From NCBI GenBank assembly GCA_910578655.1, contig CAJTQE010000010.1:1-10788 (forward strand): a stretch of 10,788 bases of DNA, written 5' to 3'. The notes under the pieces were generated by a model. It was not told where the DNA came from. It did not search any database and worked only from the letters and a program-made list of their open reading frames with translations. The stretch's first letter is position 1. Each line of letters opens with the position of its first letter. This DNA is from an uncultured Christensenella sp. Lineage in GTDB: Bacteria > Bacillota > Clostridia > Christensenellales > Borkfalkiaceae. The position numbers and the translations under genes were made by a program. Of the stretch, positions 5,736 through 10,788 are shown piece by piece.

Positions 5736-5741
5736 GATTTT

Positions 5742-7553
5742 ATGGACGTAATTAAGGAAAAACTAAAATTGCTCCCTGAAAATCCGGGCGTATATATTAT
5801 GCTTGATAAATACGGAAACGTCATTTACGTTGGTAAAGCGCGCGTACTAAAAAACAGAGTACGGCAGTATTTCCATAATTCACCCAAACCTGAAAAGGTA
5901 ATGAAAATGGTTGAAAATATTGCAAATTTCAACTATATAATTACGAATTCGGAAATAGACGCGCTTGCACTTGAAAACAACCTAATAAAAAAATATAAGC
6001 CTAAATACAATATTCTGTTAAAGGACGATAAAACTTACCCGTATATTAAGGTAAATATTAAAGACGAATTTCCTAATTTCAGCATAACGCGTAAACTTAA
6101 AAAAGACGGTTGCAAGTATTTCGGGCCTTATATGGGTGGAATAAACTGCAAAGATATTTTGGACATTTTGCAACTTTCGTTCAGCGTAAGATTGTGTCAT
6201 ACACAGATAACCGCAAAGCCTAAACGCGAATGTTTAAATTACCACATCAAACGTTGTTCCGCACCGTGCGCACATTTAGTTAACAGTGAAGAATATTCAA
6301 AACAGGTAAAAAAGGCCGTTGCTTTTCTGGACGGAAATTTTAAAGAGGCAGAAAGTCTTTTGAAAACTAAAATGTTTTCAGCTTCCGAAAACGAAAATTT
6401 TGAGCTTGCTCTTGAATATAAAAACAAACTCAATATGCTGACTAAGTTAGAGGCTAAACGTATAACCGCGTTGTCGACATTTATTGATGCCGATATAATT
6501 GCTTATGCAACAAACGGTTTATACTCTGCCGTAAATATTTTGGTAACGCGTAAAGGTATTATGCAAGGCGGAAACAGTTTTGCTTTGGACGAAGCGCATA
6601 TTTCCGACGGTGAAGCTTTGACGGCGTTTATCGTTCAGTATTATTCCAACCACGAAATACCCTCGGAAATTATTGTTGAGGATTTTTGCGAAGAAGAACT
6701 TTTGGAAAGTTATTTTAAAGAAAAGTTTAACAAGTCGGTTGAAATTTCATTTGTAAAACAGGGCGTAAAGGCACAACTGCTGAAAATGGCGCGCAAGAAC
6801 GCGCAGGAATACCTTGAAAAATCTATCGACAAAATAAAGCATCGCGACGATATGACCGTCAATGCTTGCAAGCGTTTGCAACAGCTTTTACACCTTGCAA
6901 AATATCCTCGTAGAATGGAATGTTACGATATATCAAACGTCAGCGGCGTCGATAAAGTCGGTTCAATGGTGGTGTTTGTTGACGGAGAGGCAGACAGAAG
7001 TAGTTACAGAAGATTTAAGATTAAGACCGTTGACGGGGCAAACGATTTTGCTTCACTTCAAGAAGTGTTGACGCGCAGACTTCAAAAACTTGGAACGGAG
7101 GAAGAGGAACGATTTGCAAAACCCGATTTAATAATTATAGACGGTGGTAAAGGGCAGCTTTCCGCCGTTCAGGAAATTTTTAAAAGTCTGTATGTCAGCG
7201 ATATCGAACTTGTTTCTTTGGCAAAGCGTGAAGAGGAAATTTTTACTCCGTATTCCGACGAGAGTATAAAAATATCGCACCGCGATTATGCGTTGAAAAT
7301 GTTGCAGCGAATAAGGGACGAGGCGCATAGATTTGCGATAACATATTTTCGTAATCTTCATTCAAAGAACAGTCTCTCAAGCGTGCTTTCCGAAATTGAC
7401 GGTGTGGGAAAAGCAAAGCGCATTGCGCTTATGGAAAAGTTTACAACCATTGATAAAATTATGAGCGCAAGTGTAGAAGAGCTGACTAAAGTGAACGGCA
7501 TAAGCAAAAGAATTGCCGAAAATATAAAAAAACATTTTGATGAAAACTTATGA
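5742..7553 (+). CDS. uvrC: Excinuclease ABC subunit UvrC
   Basis: UvrC makes both incisions beside bulky DNA lesions after UvrA and UvrB have located them (nucleotide excision repair). The 603 residues show the full family layout. The GIY-YIG 3'-incision nuclease is at about 14-92 (PGVYIM, VIYVGKA, LKNRVRQYF, likely catalytic Glu78). Four cysteines (152, 164, 172, 176) fit the UvrC iron-sulphur site. The UvrB-interacting UVR motif is near 203-238. The RNase H-like 5'-incision domain follows, with YDISN (Asp396), IIIDGGKGQL (Asp467) and DEAHRFA (His529), then tandem helix-hairpin-helix motifs at 546-600 (IDGVGKAKR, VNGISKRIA). Catalytic residues appear intact. The ATG at 5742 coincides with the predicted transcription start and has no Shine-Dalgarno site. 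The stop overlaps the next start by 4 bases, so this gene heads an operon. Confidence 0.97.
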   Translation: MDVIKEKLKLLPENPGVYIMLDKYGNVIYVGKARVLKNRVRQYFHNSPKPEKVMKMVENIANFNYIITNSEIDALALENNLIKKYKPKYNILLKDDKTYPYIKVNIKDEFPNFSITRKLKKDGCKYFGPYMGGINCKDILDILQLSFSVRLCHTQITAKPKRECLNYHIKRCSAPCAHLVNSEEYSKQVKKAVAFLDGNFKEAESLLKTKMFSASENENFELALEYKNKLNMLTKLEAKRITALSTFIDADIIAYATNGLYSAVNILVTRKGIMQGGNSFALDEAHISDGEALTAFIVQYYSNHEIPSEIIVEDFCEEELLESYFKEKFNKSVEISFVKQGVKAQLLKMARKNAQEYLEKSIDKIKHRDDMTVNACKRLQQLLHLAKYPRRMECYDISNVSGVDKVGSMVVFVDGEADRSSYRRFKIKTVDGANDFASLQEVLTRRLQKLGTEEEERFAKPDLIIIDGGKGQLSAVQEIFKSLYVSDIELVSLAKREEEIFTPYSDESIKISHRDYALKMLQRIRDEAHRFAITYFRNLHSKNSLSSVLSEIDGVGKAKRIALMEKFTTIDKIMSASVEELTKVNGISKRIAENIKKHFDENL

Positions 7554-8374
7554 GAATGATTAATAAAAAACTGATCGTTTCGGATTTTGACGGAACGCTT
7601 ATTGATGATAAAAACGAAATATCCGATAAGGTTCGCAAGGCGATCGAAGATTACGTTTCTTGCGGAGGCGTTTTCGCTGTTTGTACCGGAAGAATGCTTC
7701 TTTCAATTTTGCCGCGCGTTAGAGAACTTGGTTTAAAGGGATTGGTGGCCGCATATCAGGGTTCAGTAGTGGCTGATATTGAAAGCGGTGAGATTTTAAC
7801 TGAAAACTGCTTAAGCATTGATGACGGGGTGGATATTTGCGCTTATGCGGAAAAATTCGGTTATGCCAGCGATGCGTATAAGGGCGAATATCTTTATACT
7901 AATTTGCCTGTCGGTAATGAGCGAATAGCAATGTATGAAAAAGTTACCGGTGTTAAAGCGAATTATATAGACGGGTCAATGTCGGAGTATTTAAGGCAAA
8001 ATAATATCTCCTGCAATAAAATAACTTTTCTTGTTTATCACGATGAAAGAGAAAAATTATATAAACTTTTATATACTCAGTTTGCCGAAAGATTTGACGT
8101 GACTTGCGGTGCATTATATCTTGTAGAGGTTTCGCCGAAGGGTGACGATAAGGGCAGTGCATTGAAATACATAGCAAGGCATTTTAATATTGATTTATCC
8201 TCAACTGTGGCGGTTGGTGACAATATCAACGATTTGCCTATGATAAAAGCGGCCTCTGTTGGAGTGGCAGTCGGAAATGCAGTTGATGGATTGAAGTCTG
8301 TAGCTGATTATGTTTCAGTATCGAACAATGACGGTGCGGTGGCTGAAATAATCGAAAAATTCGGGTTTAGGTAG
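7550..8374 (+). CDS. Cof-type HAD-IIB family phosphatase
   Basis: This 274-residue cytoplasmic hydrolase of the haloacid dehalogenase superfamily is likely to dephosphorylate a small metabolite such as a sugar phosphate or cofactor phosphate; the substrate cannot be read from sequence. Motif I is SDFDGTL (11-17, nucleophile Asp12 and acid Asp14), motif II is CTGRM (45-49, Thr46), motif III supplies Lys201 in PKGDDKGSAL, and motif IV is VGDNINDLPMI (222-232). The cap domain inserted between motifs II and III (about 85-190) is the C2 type of the Cof group. The ATG overlaps the uvrC stop as ATGA, which suggests translational coupling; an alternative ATG lies at 7556. No link to DNA repair is evident beyond gene order. 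The next gene follows after 4 bases. Confidence 0.92.
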   Translation: MRMINKKLIVSDFDGTLIDDKNEISDKVRKAIEDYVSCGGVFAVCTGRMLLSILPRVRELGLKGLVAAYQGSVVADIESGEILTENCLSIDDGVDICAYAEKFGYASDAYKGEYLYTNLPVGNERIAMYEKVTGVKANYIDGSMSEYLRQNNISCNKITFLVYHDEREKLYKLLYTQFAERFDVTCGALYLVEVSPKGDDKGSALKYIARHFNIDLSSTVAVGDNINDLPMIKAASVGVAVGNAVDGLKSVADYVSVSNNDGAVAEIIEKFGFR

Positions 8375-8378
8375 TACT

Positions 8379-10490
8379 ATGTGTGAAATATTAGCCCCTG
8401 CCGGCGGTCAAAGCAGCGCTATGGCCGCAATAAACGCAGGCGCCGACGCAATTTATCTCGGTCTTGACAAATTTTCAGCAAGGAGTTCGGCTGAAAATTT
8501 TGATGTTGAAAATCTGAAAAGCATTTGCAAGTATGCACACGCTTTTGGTGTAAAAATTTATGCCGCTTTGAATACGGTTGTCAAAGATAGTGAACTGAAA
8601 GATTTTATTTTATCAGCTGTTGAGGCTTGGAACACGGGCGTAGACGCGCTGATTATTCAAGATATTTTTCTTGGTAAATTTTTAAAAGAACGTTATCCGG
8701 AAATACGTTTGCATCTTTCAACGCAGGCAGGAGTTTGCAATGTATACGGGGCTCGGCTTGCTAAGAAATTCGGTTTTGAAAGGGTAGTTCTTGCACGGGA
8801 AACTCAGCTTGCCGATATTGAAAAAATTTCAAAAATAATTGAAACGGAGGCATTTGTACAAGGTGCGCTTTGTACCTGTTTTTCCGGGCAGTGCTATCTG
8901 TCGTCGTTTGCGGGCGGCAACAGCGGTAATCGCGGAAAGTGTAAACAGCCTTGCAGAAAAAAATATTCAATAGACAGAAACGGTTTTGAGGAAAGTGCTT
9001 ATAGACTGTCGCTTTCCGATTTGTGCGTTGGCGAAAAATTAATCGATTATATTTCGGCAGGTGTGACGTCTTTTAAAATAGAGGGCAGAATGCGCCGTCC
9101 CGAATATGTCGCTGCGGCGGTGAATTACTATAAAAATATTTTAAGCGGTCAGCACGACGTTGGGTGTTTCAGCGATTTGAAAAGAACTTACAATCGCGGA
9201 AACTATACAAAAGGGCTTGCATTCGGTCAGGATAAAAGTTTTTTATCTTCCGCAGTTCAGGGACACATTGGCGAATTTGCGGGTATAGTAAAGGTTGAAA
9301 ATTCTAAATATATTTTGCAGACAAACTTAAAATTTTGCATCGGTGACGGTTTTAAAGTGTTGCGCGGCGGAAGTGAAATCGGCGGCTGTAATTTAGGCAA
9401 AGCTTGCAAAGGCGGCTATCTTATTAACACTAAAGCACGCTTAAAAAACGGTGATAAAGCATTTATTACAACCGATAACGCACTTAACGAAAAACTGCTG
9501 TCCTTTAAAAGGTTTATACCCGTTAAAATTCAAATTTGTTTTTTGGCGGAGCATAAGCCGGTTATTAAAATTGACGATACCGTTATAGAGGGGGAACATG
9601 CACTTGACCCTGCAAATAACCGCCCTTTGACCGTTGAAGAAATTAAAAAATGTTTTGACAAAACCGACGGCTTTCCTTTTATGCCCGAAGTAACCGTTCA
9701 AACCGACGGCGTTTTTATTCCGTTGTCGGAATTGAACGCGTTAAGACGAAAAACATATTCTATGTATTTTGAGTCAATTACGCAAAATTTAAATAAAGAG
9801 TATAATTTAGATTTAACTTTACCGCAAAAGCAGACTTGCGTAAATGACGACAGGGCGGTAATTTCAACCGATTTAAGCGGAGTAAAGGCTAAATACGGTA
9901 TTTTGAAATTAGATGATTATTCAATGTTTGAACCGTTTAATTTTGACGGGGAAAAATATTTGTATCTGCCTGCGTATTTAAGCGGAGAAGATATTGAAAA
10001 AATATCTAATATAATGCAGTATTTCGACGGCATTTACTGTGACGGATATTACGGGATAGAGCTTGCCGAAGAGTGGAATAAAAAACTCTTTGCGGGAACA
10101 GGCTTTAATTTGACAAACAGACTTTCGCTTTCGCTGTGCAGGGCGGAAAATATTTGTCTGTCGAAGGAGCTTACTTTGCGCGAAGCCGACGCGTTGTCGG
10201 ATAAAAACGTTTTTTATCTTTCGGGCGGCGGAATAAAAGTAATGGATTTGATTTATTGTCCGTTTGAGAAAAAATGCTCGTCTTGTGATAAGAGGGCGCG
10301 CTATACCTTAACTGATGAAAACGGACGGAAATTTCCTTTACGCCGATATTCCGCAACGGGTTGCAGGTTCGAACTTTACAATTGCGCCCAAATTTCAGAC
10401 TGCAATTGTTCGGCCGGTAGATTAATCGACGATACGATAGAAAGCAACGGCGTTTTTACGCGCGGCCACAGCGTTAACGGAATTAGTTAA
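8379..10490 (+). CDS. U32-family Fe-S protein with DUF3656 domain, RlhA-like putative RNA hydroxylase
   Basis: The U32 family was long called peptidase or collagenase, but characterised members RlhA and TrhP/YegQ are iron-sulphur proteins needed for rRNA or tRNA hydroxylation. This 703-residue protein has the U32 TIM-barrel start (LAPAGG, NAGADAIYLG, residues 5-28) and the signature EAFVQGALCTCFSGQCYLSS (157-176). Four cysteines with the family spacing C-x6-C-x15-C-x3-C (165, 172, 188, 192) fit a 4Fe-4S cluster. A DUF3656-like segment lies at about 378-470 (PVKIQICFLA, FIPLSELNALRRK). Length and layout resemble E. coli RlhA, which hydroxylates C2501 of 23S rRNA. A second Cys group near the C-terminus (627, 633, 636, 662) may bind metal. 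The ATG lies 4 bases after the previous stop with a weak AGG Shine-Dalgarno overlapping that gene's end. Confidence 0.88.
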   Translation: MCEILAPAGGQSSAMAAINAGADAIYLGLDKFSARSSAENFDVENLKSICKYAHAFGVKIYAALNTVVKDSELKDFILSAVEAWNTGVDALIIQDIFLGKFLKERYPEIRLHLSTQAGVCNVYGARLAKKFGFERVVLARETQLADIEKISKIIETEAFVQGALCTCFSGQCYLSSFAGGNSGNRGKCKQPCRKKYSIDRNGFEESAYRLSLSDLCVGEKLIDYISAGVTSFKIEGRMRRPEYVAAAVNYYKNILSGQHDVGCFSDLKRTYNRGNYTKGLAFGQDKSFLSSAVQGHIGEFAGIVKVENSKYILQTNLKFCIGDGFKVLRGGSEIGGCNLGKACKGGYLINTKARLKNGDKAFITTDNALNEKLLSFKRFIPVKIQICFLAEHKPVIKIDDTVIEGEHALDPANNRPLTVEEIKKCFDKTDGFPFMPEVTVQTDGVFIPLSELNALRRKTYSMYFESITQNLNKEYNLDLTLPQKQTCVNDDRAVISTDLSGVKAKYGILKLDDYSMFEPFNFDGEKYLYLPAYLSGEDIEKISNIMQYFDGIYCDGYYGIELAEEWNKKLFAGTGFNLTNRLSLSLCRAENICLSKELTLREADALSDKNVFYLSGGGIKVMDLIYCPFEKKCSSCDKRARYTLTDENGRKFPLRRYSATGCRFELYNCAQISDCNCSAGRLIDDTIESNGVFTRGHSVNGIS

Positions 10491-10491
10491 A

Positions 10492-10788
10492 ATGGATATT
10501 AAAAGTTTAGAAAGATTAGAACTTGATAAAATTTTGCTTTCGGCAAGCGGCTTTGCCGTACTTGAAGACGGTAAGAAAAAAATTTTAAACTGCGAACCGT
10601 CAACGGACGTTGAGGAGGTTCGCAGACTTTTGGAATGCACTGCCGAGTGCGACAAAATTTTATATACTCACGGTTTGGGCAAGATAGAGCAATTTAGTGA
10701 CGTTGCCGACAATATCGAACGGGCGGCAAAGGGGTCGGCACTGTCCTGTGCAGAGCTTTTGGATACAAACGCACTTTTGCGTTCGGCG
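10492..10788 (+). CDS. mutS2: MutS2 family protein, N-terminal fragment
   Basis: The gene runs off the window; 99 codons are visible. The protein begins MDIKSLERLELDKILLSASG and contains EPSTDVEEVRRLLECTAECD and AAKGSALSCAELLD. This fits the MutS2 N-terminus: the LEFDKI-like opening, the P-x2-D-x4-R-x-L-x2-T-x-E segment and the G-x2-L-x3-EL segment are all in place, although the usual aromatic of LEFDKI is Leu here. MutS2 proteins are ATPases with a C-terminal Smr nuclease domain, linked to suppression of recombination and, in some bacteria, to rescue of collided ribosomes; neither the ATPase nor the Smr domain is visible here. The start is one base after the previous stop with a weak GGA about 10 bases upstream, so it is most likely the fourth gene of the uvrC operon. 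Confidence 0.88.
   Translation, partial: MDIKSLERLELDKILLSASGFAVLEDGKKKILNCEPSTDVEEVRRLLECTAECDKILYTHGLGKIEQFSDVADNIERAAKGSALSCAELLDTNALLRSA

Noticed and set aside
6862..7071. 69-codon + strand frame inside uvrC
   Set aside because: It overlaps the conserved RNase H-like domain of uvrC in another frame and has no recognisable motif.
8379..10490. Annotation of the U32 protein as a secreted collagenase
   Set aside because: No signal peptide is present and the four cysteines match the Fe-S cluster of RNA-hydroxylation U32 proteins, so the protease label is probably historical.
10650..10666. 17-base match CGACAAAATTTTATATA between mutS2 and the arsR-uvrC gap (5659-5675)
   Set aside because: The word is AT-rich and low in complexity, and the flanks do not match. 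A chance match is plausible at this composition, so I do not call it a repeat.

Overview
The window is about 10.8 kb of AT-rich DNA carried by tightly packed genes, all on the + strand. Gene content, gram-positive-type promoters (TTGACA-17-TATAAT), Shine-Dalgarno sites and A/U-flanked intrinsic terminators suggest a low-GC Bacillota genome, probably an uncultured Clostridia-like lineage. That placement is an inference from gene content and composition, not a database match. I see no insertion sequence, phage gene, CRISPR array, tRNA or rRNA gene.

Layout. (1) 1-2577: the 3' end of rpmF (ribosomal protein L32), then asnS (asparaginyl-tRNA synthetase), then an asparaginase-fold protein that begins at a TTG directly after the asnS stop codon in the same frame. 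A strong intrinsic terminator closes the unit. (2) 2575-5541: a metal module. copA, a Cu(I)-exporting P1B-type ATPase, lies behind a strong promoter that overlaps a 12-bp inverted repeat. It carries an N-terminal heavy-metal-associated (HMA) domain and, unusually, a CopZ-like HMA domain fused to its C-terminus. An ArsR/SmtB-type repressor follows with its own consensus promoter, operator-like dyad and terminator. (3) 5542-5741: a short intergenic region with a G8 tract, a long stem-loop and the uvrC promoter. (4) 5742-10788: a probable operon of uvrC (excision nuclease), a Cof-type HAD phosphatase, a long U32-family Fe-S protein resembling the RNA hydroxylase RlhA, and the 5' end of mutS2. The gene junctions here are 4-nt overlap, 4-nt gap and 1-nt gap.

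Points most worth a second look: the copA-copZ fusion keeps what looks like an intact internal ribosome binding site and ATG, so one gene could yield both pump and free copper chaperone; the CopA phosphorylation motif reads DKTAT instead of the near-invariant DKTGT; the asparaginase homologue appears to lack the catalytic Lys and Tyr; and copA and uvrC both have promoters placed so that the mRNA should start at, or within one base of, the start codon (leaderless transcripts).
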